The notes under the pieces: generated by a model
Databases searched by the model: none
What the model saw: the letters and a program-made list of their open reading frames with translations, nothing else
Told to the model about the DNA's origin: nothing
Made by a program: the position numbers and the translations under genes
Assembly: GCA_963556255.1 (NCBI GenBank)
Contig: OY744610.1
Location: 16,564,039-16,628,038, forward strand
Origin: Allolobophora icterica
Lineage: Eukaryota > Annelida > Clitellata > Crassiclitellata > Lumbricidae
Reading direction: 5' to 3'
Length of the DNA stretch: 64,000 nucleotides
Shown: piece after piece, positions 49,940 through 58,446 of the stretch
Numbering within the stretch: the stretch's first letter is position 1
Layout of the letters: each line of letters opens with the position of its first letter

Positions 49940-50428
49940 ATCTTCTTTTAAAATAGCACTTGTAAATCAATATACATAATGGCTTGAAATAATCCTTCTT
50001 ATTATTATATGTTAATAGTAGTCCTAAACTTTAGCTTTGACCTTGAATGAACCCTTGATAGCTTAAAGTAATCCTGCCTTACTACTAATATGTTTAAATT
50101 AGACCTAAATTTTGACTTTTAATGAACCCACACTCATTTAAATTAACACGGCATCTTATATTAATCTTATATTAATGAAAGTAGTTCCCAGTGTATCTTA
50201 TAGTACCTATCTATGGGGATGACCTGATAAGCAGATCCAGCTTCTTCTCCTCATCAGATTTACTTTCTGCACAGGAACTTCTTTTCAATATCAGACTCTA
50301 GTAATGCACTGTGTACTCCTAAATAATTACTAAGACTACCTATATAATCTATTTACTTTGTTGACACTATGTATGATGATTTCAATTATGTACTGTTATG
50401 TTCTTGTGCTTTCTTGTTGATTTGTTGT
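49940..50428. other. LINE 3' untranslated region or flank before the Polinton
   Basis: AT-rich with no gene. It probably includes the 3' UTR of the preceding LINE. The last bases TGTTGT (50423-50428) would be the 6-bp target duplication if the Polinton starts at 50429. Confidence 0.4.
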
Positions 50429-50435
50429 AGTAGGA

Positions 50436-50508
50436 GTTAAGTAGGCGTTTTAAATCACACTCGCGAGGTGGCGTTAAGTAGGCGTTTCAACGCATTCGCC
50501 AGGCGGCG
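50436..50508. repeat. terminal tandem repeat of the Polinton, two 36-37 bp units
   Basis: GTTAAGTAGGCGTTT starts at 50436 and again at 50473, each followed by a CGC-rich half (ACTCGCGAGGTGGC and ATTCGCCAGGCGGC). It is probably part of the left terminal inverted repeat, where short internal repeats are common. Confidence 0.65.
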
Positions 50509-50725
50509 TTCTGAAAGCTTAAAAACCTTAACACGAGTGAATCTGAAACCCCAACCCGTTGGTGCTATCAAGGGCCTGCCAGAGGGAATGGAATGGTCAT
50601 TCAGGGTAAAGAAATGAGATTACCAACGTTTGCTGCCGGCCGAGAACCTCCCACGAGGCCGGCCCAAACCGGGTCATTTTTTCAATTTAAATAAAAGAAT
50701 CTGTTGTGGTATACATAAAAACATA

Positions 50726-51001
50726 ATGTTAGGGCAAAACTTTTGCAAATGGCTTATGATAGGCAAACAAAATCTCTGCCCTCGTCGATGCATTGGGGAG
50801 TATTGTTTCAAACATTTAGCACAGCTGCGAAATGGCTACGAGACAAGACCATGCGCCAAATGTGGAAGGGGAATCAAAAACCACTTAGGTGAGTGTATAC
50901 GTTGTGATTATTACGTCATAAAATCAAGAGTTCGACGCTGCGGACTAACCCGTGAATTCGAGAAAGAATGGAAAAGACTAGCGAACATAGTAGTAGAGTA
51001 A
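50726..51001 (+). CDS. small cysteine-rich zinc-binding protein
   Basis: 91 residues from ATG 50726. The frame is open upstream to about 50618, but only a non-ATG start lies there. Cysteine pairs occur as CPRRC, YCFKH, CAKCG and CIRC, giving two likely zinc-binding knuckles. The C-terminus is basic (KSRVRR, KEWKRL). It resembles small Cys-rich proteins found beside the polymerase in other animal Polintons, for which I know no assigned function; nucleic-acid binding is an inference. It lies 161 bp before the polymerase on the same strand and may share its early promoter. Confidence 0.6.
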   Translation: MLGQNFCKWLMIGKQNLCPRRCIGEYCFKHLAQLRNGYETRPCAKCGRGIKNHLGECIRCDYYVIKSRVRRCGLTREFEKEWKRLANIVVE

Positions 51002-51162
51002 AAAATTCTCTATTAAAGAAAGGATTCCGTTATTGTATTGAGATAATACAGATGAGCAAGCGACAATCGAATATCTAGTAAACAAAATTTCATTTTAAAC
51101 AAACGATTCTGTTATTGTATTAAGAAAAAGTTTGCCATAGTAATATAAAATAATTTATAATT

Positions 51163-54100
51163 ATGGCATTGTCTACGAATGAAAAAATTGAACAATTGTT
51201 GGGTGAGTTTACCGGTCCCCCAGCTCTTCGAGCTGTTCTACAGAATATCTTAGATGAACCTATCCCAGATGCAGTCAAAAGGCGCTTACTACAGCCACTG
51301 CTTCCAAGGCCAATTCCTCCAGCGCGTAAGCACAGAGGGGCAAAACGTAAGGCCCTCCTGACAGAATTCGACCCACTCCTAAATAAGAAGGATAGAGGTG
51401 GACCTCCACCCTTTCTAGCGCACAGAGAGCTCGCCAATCAGCATCTGAGAGACTTCCGTGCTGAAGTGCCGCTTAATCACAGGCTGGAAGGAGATGCGTT
51501 GGCTTTCTTGAGTGCAATGGAGCACAACATTGAGTCGCAGTTAAACGAAGAGCTCTTGAAAAATGGCGGTTTAAAATACTCGCAAGTGCTAACGGTTGAT
51601 TTGGAAAAGTTGGCACCGACCGTTGATATGGTGTACAACGGAAACGCAACCCCAGGTACTATTACCAATACGGCCTACTTTCGAAGCAAAGCAGTGCCAA
51701 TTACCAATGCGGGGAAAATCCAGGGGATTATACGGAAGGCCAAGGCCGAAGTACTAAAACTCCTCGAAGAGTACACCAATGAGGGATCAGGGTGGAGAGT
51801 GAAGCGGGTCGTGGCGCTAGACCTCAGTTTTGCAAGATATAAGCCTTTCCGAGGTAAGAGCTATTTTCCCACACCAAAGTATATACCCCCTCGCACGGTT
51901 ATTAATGTCAAGAATGAAGATAACCGCTGCTTCGAGTGGGCCATACTAAGCGCAATGTACCCAGCAGATCAAAATCCGAATCGCCCCAATAAGTATCAGG
52001 CCCACCTTCAGGAGCTAAGCTTCGACGGTATAGAATTTCCAGTGAAGGTCACTGATATTGGTAAGTTCGAACGTCAGAACCCTATGGTATCCGTATCGGT
52101 CTTCGGGTGGGATAAAGCTTTGTATCCAATCCATGTCTCAACCGAGACTAGAGTTCACAATATTGATCTTCTACTGTTGGCCAGCGATGTAAATGAAAAT
52201 TTTCCTTTACAGAATTATCACTATGTCTGGATCAAGGATCTAGCCCGCATGCTTTATAAAAACAGCAAATTTCATGGACGAAAACATCCATGTCGTCGCT
52301 GCCTTCACATATTCTGTAGACAAGACTTGCTGGACGCCCATATCAAAGATTGCCAGGGCATTAGTAAGAAGCCTCAGCGGATTGAGATGCCAAAAGAGGA
52401 TGAAAATATCCTCAAATTCCAGAACCATCACAAACAGATGCGAGCCCCGTATATCGTTTACGCAGACTTCGAGGCTCTAAACGTACCAATTGAAGGTGCA
52501 GCCATGAATCCCAACGAGAGCAACACTAGACAGATAGCTGAGCAGAAACCATGTAGTTTTTGTTACATAGTGGTTCGATGCGACGGCCGCACGAAGAAAC
52601 CAGTTTTATATCGTGGAGAGAACGCCGTGGAAGAGTTCCTACAACGACTACAAGGCGAGCTAGCCACTATCAAACAAAGGCTGGCCACCCCAGCTAAGAT
52701 AGTTATGTCAGCAGTTGATCGCCAATCATTCCGCGAGGCTACTGAATGTCATATCTGCGGAGAAGCGCTCGAAGAGGATAGAGTTCGCGACCACTGTCAC
52801 ATTACCGGTAAATATCGAGGTGCCGCTCATAACGCCTGCAACCTCAAACTTCGAATATATCCAGATAAGTGTAAGGTACCGGTGGTCTTCCACAATCTGC
52901 GAGGTTACGACAGCCACCTCATAATGCAAGCGATAGGTAGCTGTGAGGCCGCGCAGGATGAGGAAACTGAAATTAACTGTATTCCAAACAATATGGAGAA
53001 GTACATGACATTCAACATAGGACAACTACAGTTCATCGACAGCCTCCAGTTTCTAAACAGCTCGTTGGATAAATTATCAGGAAATCTGTCGCTAGAGGAT
53101 TTGAAAGTGACAACAGCATATATAAAGGAAAGTTTCGTTCACAATGATAGGACAAAACTAGATCTTTTGAGGCGAAAGGGCGTATATTGTTACGAGCACA
53201 TTGACGATTACCACCGCTTCGAAGAAGACCGACTTCCACCCAAAAAAGCGTTCTACAGCAGGCTGTCCCGAGAGAACATCTCTGATGAGGATTATCAACA
53301 CGCCCAAAGAGTATGGGATGAATTCGAATGTAAGACTCTGGGTGACTATCACGACTTGTATCTCCGTACGGATGTACTCCTACTAGCCGATGTATTCGAG
53401 ACCTTCAGAAACACATCGATGAAACACTACAGTCTGGACCCGGCTAACTACTTCAGCCTGCCAGGAATGGCCTGGGACGCTTTGTTGAAAAAGACGAAAA
53501 TCGAGCTCGAACTTTTAACAGACATAGACATGCATTTGTTCGTAGAGAAAGGTCTCCGAGGTGGAATTTCGATGGTATCTAAGCGCTTCGCAAAGGCTAA
53601 CAATCCGCAATGCCCAGATCATGATACCACGAAGCCAGAAAACTGGATCATGTATCTCGACGCGAATAATCTTTACGGCTGGGCGATGCAACAGTCATTG
53701 CCAGTTGGAGGATTTAGCTGGGAAAGTCCAACTCTCGATGAAGTGTTGGAAACTCCAGACGACGCGCCTGAAGGCTTCCTGCTCGAAGTCGATCTTGAGT
53801 ACCCGGAGCACCTCCACGAATCACATAGCGACTATCCCCTAGCACCGGAGACCCTGACAGTCCAAGAGGAGTGGTTGAGTGACTATCAGAATGTGCTTAT
53901 GAACGAGTTGGGAGGCAAGTTCACAAAGCATGTGAAGTTAGTACCAAGCCTACGACCTAAGGAGCGGTATGTGGTCCATTATAGAAATCTCAAACTCTAC
54001 CACTCGTTGGGCCTGCGAGTTGCTAAAATTCATCGTGCCATTAAATTTAGACAGGAGGCATGGATGGCTCCATATATCGAGATGAATACGAAATTGAGAG

Positions 54101-54921
54101 CGAAGGCAACGTCGGAATTTGAGAAGGATTTCTTCAAACTGGCTAATAATGCGGTCTTCGGAAAAACCATGGAAAATCTTAGAAAAAGAATCAGGGTCAA
54201 CCTGGTACCGACCTCAAAAGTTGATAAACTTCGTAAACTAATTGCGGACCCGGCCTACATATCGCACAAAATCTTCAACGACCAACTCGCCGCGATTCAC
54301 AGTTTGAAGAACAAGCTCAAGTTAAACAGACCTGTATATGTCGGCCAGGCGGTCCTCGACCTCAGCAAGCATCTGATGTACGACTTCTGGTACAACGATG
54401 TGAAAAACGAGTACGGTAACAATGCTCAACTCTTGTACACAGACACTGACAGCCTCTTATTTCAGGTGGAAACTCCGAACACCTATGTCGATATGTGGAA
54501 CAAAAAACACCTATACGACCTCTCAGAGTTTCCAAGAGACAGCCCATACTACGACGTCGAGAACAAGAAAGTCGTGGGCAAGTTCAAGGATGAATGTAAC
54601 GGAGTTGCCATAGCCGAATTCGTGGGACTGCGTCCGAAGATGTACTCGATCTTAAAATCGGGCGGTTCAGAAATCAGGAAAGCAAAAGGCGTTCAGAGAG
54701 CAGTTGTGAAGAAGGATCTGCACCACGAGCTATACAAGGAATGCCTGTTCGAACGAGAAGAGATGCGGCACACACAAGTCGTGATTCGAAGCCACGACCA
54801 CCAGATCGGAGTGTACGAGCAGAATAAGATCAGCCTCTCTCCATTAGACACAAAAAAGTGGATATCTCCGGACGGGATAACAACGCTGGCATACGGGCAC
54901 TACAAAATCAACGACGGTTGA
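51163..54921 (+). CDS. polB: protein-primed family B DNA polymerase
   Basis: 1252 residues from an ATG behind TAATATAAAATAATTTATAA, an AT-rich TATA-like leader. It replicates the element from protein-primed ends. Exonuclease motifs: YADFEAL (D435, E437), NLRGYDSHL (N578-D583), TDVLLLADVF (D737). Polymerase motifs: A DANNLYG (D833), B KLANNAVFGK (992-1001), C YTDTDS (1092-1097). All catalytic residues are present. The N-terminal third holds a conserved DNRCFEWAILSAMYP segment (about 253-267) and a C2HC finger (C377, C380, H393, C397). A Cys-pair/DHCH zinc unit resembling endonuclease VII lies at 529-560, a layout common in animal Polinton polymerases. A separate terminal-protein gene was not seen. 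Its 3' end overlaps the integrase gene tail to tail by 14 bp. The frame is undamaged. Confidence 0.97.
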   Translation: MALSTNEKIEQLLGEFTGPPALRAVLQNILDEPIPDAVKRRLLQPLLPRPIPPARKHRGAKRKALLTEFDPLLNKKDRGGPPPFLAHRELANQHLRDFRAEVPLNHRLEGDALAFLSAMEHNIESQLNEELLKNGGLKYSQVLTVDLEKLAPTVDMVYNGNATPGTITNTAYFRSKAVPITNAGKIQGIIRKAKAEVLKLLEEYTNEGSGWRVKRVVALDLSFARYKPFRGKSYFPTPKYIPPRTVINVKNEDNRCFEWAILSAMYPADQNPNRPNKYQAHLQELSFDGIEFPVKVTDIGKFERQNPMVSVSVFGWDKALYPIHVSTETRVHNIDLLLLASDVNENFPLQNYHYVWIKDLARMLYKNSKFHGRKHPCRRCLHIFCRQDLLDAHIKDCQGISKKPQRIEMPKEDENILKFQNHHKQMRAPYIVYADFEALNVPIEGAAMNPNESNTRQIAEQKPCSFCYIVVRCDGRTKKPVLYRGENAVEEFLQRLQGELATIKQRLATPAKIVMSAVDRQSFREATECHICGEALEEDRVRDHCHITGKYRGAAHNACNLKLRIYPDKCKVPVVFHNLRGYDSHLIMQAIGSCEAAQDEETEINCIPNNMEKYMTFNIGQLQFIDSLQFLNSSLDKLSGNLSLEDLKVTTAYIKESFVHNDRTKLDLLRRKGVYCYEHIDDYHRFEEDRLPPKKAFYSRLSRENISDEDYQHAQRVWDEFECKTLGDYHDLYLRTDVLLLADVFETFRNTSMKHYSLDPANYFSLPGMAWDALLKKTKIELELLTDIDMHLFVEKGLRGGISMVSKRFAKANNPQCPDHDTTKPENWIMYLDANNLYGWAMQQSLPVGGFSWESPTLDEVLETPDDAPEGFLLEVDLEYPEHLHESHSDYPLAPETLTVQEEWLSDYQNVLMNELGGKFTKHVKLVPSLRPKERYVVHYRNLKLYHSLGLRVAKIHRAIKFRQEAWMAPYIEMNTKLRAKATSEFEKDFFKLANNAVFGKTMENLRKRIRVNLVPTSKVDKLRKLIADPAYISHKIFNDQLAAIHSLKNKLKLNRPVYVGQAVLDLSKHLMYDFWYNDVKNEYGNNAQLLYTDTDSLLFQVETPNTYVDMWNKKHLYDLSEFPRDSPYYDVENKKVVGKFKDECNGVAIAEFVGLRPKMYSILKSGGSEIRKAKGVQRAVVKKDLHHELYKECLFEREEMRHTQVVIRSHDHQIGVYEQNKISLSPLDTKKWISPDGITTLAYGHYKINDG

Positions 54922-55921
54922 GTATTCTATCGGGGGGTAACTCAGTGCCCATTGGCACCAGAATCAGCTCCTCACGAACAAAACCGCGGCCAGGCCCATC
55001 AACTAGATGGTATAAAGCCGGTTGGCCAGCCCGCCGAACAACATCCAAAATAGCGTGGATGGTGAGCGACCAGTTAGGGTCGGTGGCTCGTTTGCTACCA
55101 CCCTCGAGCTCGCCGGGAGCGTACAAATATCGAACGAGAACGTCGTGCCCGAGAACAGGCTCATCCAAGCCCCACAAACGAGTTTTCATTTGTGAATGAG
55201 AGGGCTTCTGTATCACTTTAGCAGCTTTCATCGCTTCAACCGGCTTCATGTCGAGCAAACGCGTCGGCTCATCGTTTAGTGCAGCTACAACTTCGGGCAT
55301 CCGGCGAACCCATTCCACCGACCGTTCGGATGACCCCCTTGCAGCCAGGAGCAATTCCTGAGCGTATTGAGCGCCGAAAAGTCGCTCGGCCAGTGTTCGG
55401 TTGAAACGTTCAACGATGCCCTGTTGGCGATGATTTGCGGCCTGTCCGCGTCTTACAAGAACGCCGTGCTTCACCAGCAACGGTGTAAAATCACCCATAA
55501 ATTCGCGTCCAGGATCGACCTGAAAGAGTCGAGGCCAAGTTAATGGGCCCCTCTTATAGATCCGGCTTAAAGCGGCGGCGACTTCGGTCGCACTTTTGTT
55601 GATCAACGGTTCTGCTTCTTTGTATCGTGAAGCAACATCGACAACAGTCAAGGCGTATTTATAAGTCTTGCGACCTACTTTATCGTGAGGTAAAAACAAG
55701 AGATCGGCTTGGTGTACCGCGTTTGGTCGATTTTCATCGAACTTTGGACGCGGTATGCAGCGTGGAACGGGAAGATATATCTGCCACACAGCTTGTTTCT
55801 TCAACCAATCACGAGCCTCCGCCTCGGAAACTTTGGCGGCTGAGGCTAGTTTCTTCACCGCAGCCTTACCTCGCCAGTAACCTTTAGGGCTGTAATAGAC
55901 GGCTGAAAGGTGCTTAGACAT
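54908..55921 (-). CDS. int: retroviral-type integrase (rve)
   Basis: 337 residues from the ATG at 55921. It inserts the replicated element into host DNA by DDE strand transfer. Catalytic residues: D73 in HQADLLFLP, D136 in FQVDPGREF and E171 in QQGIVERFN, close to DD35E spacing. The N-terminus (YYSPKGYWRG...WLKKQAVWQIY) is the Polinton-type entry region. The C-terminal 80 residues (HDVLVRYLYAPG...PALYHLVD) look like the SH3/chromodomain-like tail. An upstream in-frame ATG at 55975 would add MKIICVCVYLFVIYSFTE and overlap the PLA2 stop as ATGA. I prefer 55921 because homology starts there, but the upstream start could serve coupled reinitiation. It is convergent with the polymerase. No damage is seen. 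Confidence 0.95.
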   Translation of the reverse strand: MSKHLSAVYYSPKGYWRGKAAVKKLASAAKVSEAEARDWLKKQAVWQIYLPVPRCIPRPKFDENRPNAVHQADLLFLPHDKVGRKTYKYALTVVDVASRYKEAEPLINKSATEVAAALSRIYKRGPLTWPRLFQVDPGREFMGDFTPLLVKHGVLVRRGQAANHRQQGIVERFNRTLAERLFGAQYAQELLLAARGSSERSVEWVRRMPEVVAALNDEPTRLLDMKPVEAMKAAKVIQKPSHSQMKTRLWGLDEPVLGHDVLVRYLYAPGELEGGSKRATDPNWSLTIHAILDVVRRAGQPALYHLVDGPGRGFVREELILVPMGTELPPDRILNRR

Positions 55922-55961
55922 TTCAGTAAAACTATATATTACAAACAGGTAAACACATACA

Positions 55962-55978
55962 CAAATGATTTTCATTTG
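55962..55978. promoter_or_regulatory. palindrome CAAATGA-TTT-TCATTTG at the PLA2/integrase junction
   Basis: A perfect 7-bp inverted repeat with a 3-bp spacer spans the PLA2 stop and the upstream integrase ATG. Very similar motifs occur at 58231-58249 and 59504-59522. Role unknown. Confidence 0.4.
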
Positions 55979-56532
55979 CGTTTTCGCTGGCCCGTTCTGA
56001 CACCCATCCCCAGCCTCGACTTTGCTGACATAATGGCCGATACGAGCCGGGCATCCTTCTTCTCATAATCTGGAGTTTCATCGGTGAGTGCGATCTTCGA
56101 CGCGGCTGCAGCGAGGATGTCATCTGCGTGGTTACGCCCTGGGGTATCTTTATGAACTGCGTAAGCCACATCGTGGTGGAGGCACGCACGGTCGAGCTGA
56201 TTAACACCGCGATAGCGCTGTGACAGCCGTTTATCGAGTTTTGTGAATGGTCCACAGTAAGAGTACTTTCCTGTATTCTGAAAAGAACCTCCCGGATTAT
56301 CTTCCGAAGACATACCGGATGGAAGGCTCATATGCATCTCAGGCAGAGGCAGAATATTAAGAGCGCTATTCAGTAGAGAACCTCCAGTCTTTCGCACTTT
56401 AGAAGGCAAAATTTGGCTCTTCTTTGCACCGCAGACGGCACAGGTTCCCTTCTTGGCTGGCCGACCGTTTCGTAACTCGACGATTGTTTCATTTGAAGTC
56501 TCAGTATGTTTCTTACATCGTAGGCAATACAT
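55972..56532 (-). CDS. parvovirus-VP1u-like phospholipase A2 with N-terminal zinc ribbon
   Basis: 186 residues from ATG 56532; the longer frame to 56550 begins with TTG and is not preferred. Residues 3-34 form a four-cysteine ribbon (C3, C6, C31, C34, with LRNGRPAKKGTC), which I associate with DUF5679-like ribbons. Residues 88-150 form the PLA2 domain. YCGP (92-95) is the Ca-loop and LDRACLHHDVAYA (113-125) carries the His120-Asp121 dyad. The C-terminus is basic (GVRTGQRKRK) and could bind DNA or direct nuclear import. In parvoviruses this domain breaches the endosome during entry, and a virion-associated role is inferred here. It lies back to back with the ATPase gene, 38 bp away. Confidence 0.85.
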   Translation of the reverse strand: MYCLRCKKHTETSNETIVELRNGRPAKKGTCAVCGAKKSQILPSKVRKTGGSLLNSALNILPLPEMHMSLPSGMSSEDNPGGSFQNTGKYSYCGPFTKLDKRLSQRYRGVNQLDRACLHHDVAYAVHKDTPGRNHADDILAAAASKIALTDETPDYEKKDARLVSAIMSAKSRLGMGVRTGQRKRK

Positions 56533-56570
56533 TGTGTTCGTTGAATACAATCATAACTCGTTGTCTCTAT
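56533..56570. promoter_or_regulatory. divergent 38-bp promoter region
   Basis: The only non-coding sequence between the leftward PLA2/integrase unit and the rightward structural cluster. It is AT-rich with CTCTAT just before the ATPase ATG. It must contain, or sit beside, start signals for both directions, or these reside inside the coding regions. Confidence 0.35.
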
Positions 56571-57257
56571 ATGGAAATAACAAATTTCGATCTCGAAGCC
56601 GACGATGGGAAAAAACACCACCATTGGTTGTTGCCATCAAGCATACGATGCATAATCTGTGGGCCTAGCGGATGTGGGAAAACAAACCTACTACTCAACC
56701 TCCTTCTGAAGAAGGGGTACCTACGTTTTGACCGGCTCTATCTATACTCAAAGTCTCTGGGACAGGAAAAATATCAGTTTCTTCGGGACTGGATAACAGA
56801 ACTCGAAAAAGTTGCCGGTAAGGAAGTGGCTTCCTTTCACTCTTGCTCAGATGAAATAGTTCCAGTTGAATCATTAAATAAGAATGCCAGAAGCCTTCTA
56901 GTGTTCGATGACGTCATGCTTGAAAAACAGTCGCCCATCGAAAGGTATTTCACTATGGGTCGACACGGTGGCGCGGACTGCTTCTACTTAACGCAGAATT
57001 ATTTTCGAATTCCGAAGCAAGCGATCCGTGACAATGCTAATCTTATCGTCCTCTTCAACCAAGACAGCAAAAATTTGCAAGCCATTCACGATACGTTCGT
57101 GGGCGGCGACATGTCTTTCGATGAGTTCCGTACGTTCTTCAGCGAGTGTGCTGCTCAGCCATATGGATTCGCAGTCATAGATTTGACGTCCAAAGTGTAC
57201 GATGGAAAATATCGTTGCGGGTTCGATCGCTTCTATAAGCCCAAGGCAAGTATTTAA
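56571..57257 (+). CDS. FtsK/HerA-type genome packaging ATPase
   Basis: 228 residues from ATG 56571; a longer frame begins at 56424 but overlaps the PLA2 gene and lacks homology. It powers DNA translocation into the capsid. The Walker A motif GPSGCGKTN spans 31-39 (Lys37), with hydrophobic strand RCIIC before it. Walker B is LLVFDD (109-114). A sensor-like YFLTQN-type segment follows (YLTQNYF). The length is normal for the A32-like ATPases of Polintons, adintoviruses and virophages. It is the first gene of the rightward structural block, with a gap of 40 bp to the next gene. The frame is intact. Confidence 0.93.
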   Translation: MEITNFDLEADDGKKHHHWLLPSSIRCIICGPSGCGKTNLLLNLLLKKGYLRFDRLYLYSKSLGQEKYQFLRDWITELEKVAGKEVASFHSCSDEIVPVESLNKNARSLLVFDDVMLEKQSPIERYFTMGRHGGADCFYLTQNYFRIPKQAIRDNANLIVLFNQDSKNLQAIHDTFVGGDMSFDEFRTFFSECAAQPYGFAVIDLTSKVYDGKYRCGFDRFYKPKASI

Positions 57258-57297
57258 AGACATGATATAGGCAACATATAGTCGACATAGAAACACG

Positions 57298-58428
57298 ATG
57301 TGGACAAAAGTTTCGTCTAAACAGGAGCGAGACGCCCTGACTCAGGATTATTTAGCTCGCAGAAATCGATTGAGACAGCGTTTCGTGGATGAGAAGCTCG
57401 GCGAAGCCAACCTTCAGTACGATGCGGCAAAGCTTTTTAAACCAATAGCCACAGCCACGGCTGAATCCCAGGTGGCTACGTCTAAGGAGCTGCAGAAAGT
57501 TACCAGCGCTTTACAGGATTTGCCGGCGCAGATTTCAGAGTCTGCTAATTTTAACCCGATAGCAGCTTTGTTCGGTGAAACCGCAGGAACAGCAGCTCCA
57601 ACGGCTGCTCCAGCCCTTCCAGCGCATCCAACATCCCGAATCCCCCACGCATTGTTAGTAGATCCAAACAAATATCTCAACGTCGCGGCAATCACACGAC
57701 ACGGTTTCAAACCTCCGAGCGAGCTCGATCTAGCCGACATTGCAGGTGCTGAAAAGATAATCGGTGAGGTCAATCACTATAATCGCCACACCCTGGGCAA
57801 AGAGAAAAAGAATGCTAAAAAGGAAAAAGACGAAGAAAAGGTAGATGAGGTGACTGCAGATATTGAAGCCCTAAGGGAATATAAAAAGCGAATCCATACA
57901 CTGCTAGCGGGCCACAGCCTCATCAAAAAGGGAAAGGGTTTCAGTGTTCCAACCGTTCCTCTGAAATTACAAGGTAACGCCTTGGGTGAGCTCTCCGTCG
58001 ACCCCGTCGCGTTGTCTGCCGGTAGACTGAGAGTGTTTAAAGGTGGGAACCTCGTGCTCGAAGCTCCTGCCGATGAGTCATTGTTCAGCCTGTTAACGAA
58101 ACGCTTCGTTAAGACTAAGCAATATTCGCCTCAGGCAATTGAAACTTTCAAAAAGCTCGTACAGATGTCTGGTCTGCCTATTCATGGCCGGAAAAGTAAA
58201 AAGTTCCAGCTGATTCGAGGCGGCGCGGTTGTAAATGAATCTCATTTACGATTTTACAACGATCCAAACGCCCTGGTAGAGAGGTTGCAGCTTTTGGTGG
58301 CCTCTAGGGCCGCGGGAAACACTGGTCTCGGCAACGAAATCTCCGCCATTCTTGACGAGTTACTGCGTTCCGGTGCGATCTCTAAAGAGCTGGCACTCGA
58401 ATTGAATAGAAACATGCTCATAAAATAG
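57298..58428 (+). CDS. Polinton coiled-coil structural protein (PC1-like)
   Basis: 376 residues, ATG-led. The N-terminus (DYLARRNRLRQRFVDEKLGE, then FKPI) and the C-terminal block (ESLFSLLTKRFVKTKQYSPQ) match the recurring plan of an uncharacterised structural protein in animal Polintons. I recall it as the coiled-coil PC1-type protein, but the name is uncertain. Ala/Pro-rich linker at about 97-115. A strongly charged coiled coil at about 167-203 (KEKKNAKKEKDEEK). It lies between ATPase and penton, so virion structure or assembly is likely. It contains VNESHLR, encoded over the palindrome at 58231-58249, and this peptide recurs as VNEAHLR in the pVI-like protein. Frame intact. Confidence 0.6.
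   Translation: MWTKVSSKQERDALTQDYLARRNRLRQRFVDEKLGEANLQYDAAKLFKPIATATAESQVATSKELQKVTSALQDLPAQISESANFNPIAALFGETAGTAAPTAAPALPAHPTSRIPHALLVDPNKYLNVAAITRHGFKPPSELDLADIAGAEKIIGEVNHYNRHTLGKEKKNAKKEKDEEKVDEVTADIEALREYKKRIHTLLAGHSLIKKGKGFSVPTVPLKLQGNALGELSVDPVALSAGRLRVFKGGNLVLEAPADESLFSLLTKRFVKTKQYSPQAIETFKKLVQMSGLPIHGRKSKKFQLIRGGAVVNESHLRFYNDPNALVERLQLLVASRAAGNTGLGNEISAILDELLRSGAISKELALELNRNMLIK
58231..58249. promoter_or_regulatory. palindrome GTAAATGA-ATC-TCATTTAC
   Basis: An 8-bp perfect inverted repeat with 3-bp spacer inside the coiled-coil gene. It is the same as 59504-59522 except for the spacer. It may be a DNA or RNA signal or may just reflect the shared peptide. Confidence 0.4.
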
Positions 58429-58446
58429 AAATAGAAAACAAAATTC

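Noticed and set aside
52240..53352. Minus-strand frames of 60-100 codons inside the polymerase gene
   Set aside because: Antisense shadows of polB with no motif.
56424..56570. 49-residue N-terminal extension of the packaging ATPase
   Set aside because: It overlaps the divergent PLA2 gene, lacks homology, and a well-placed ATG at 56571 starts the conserved protein.
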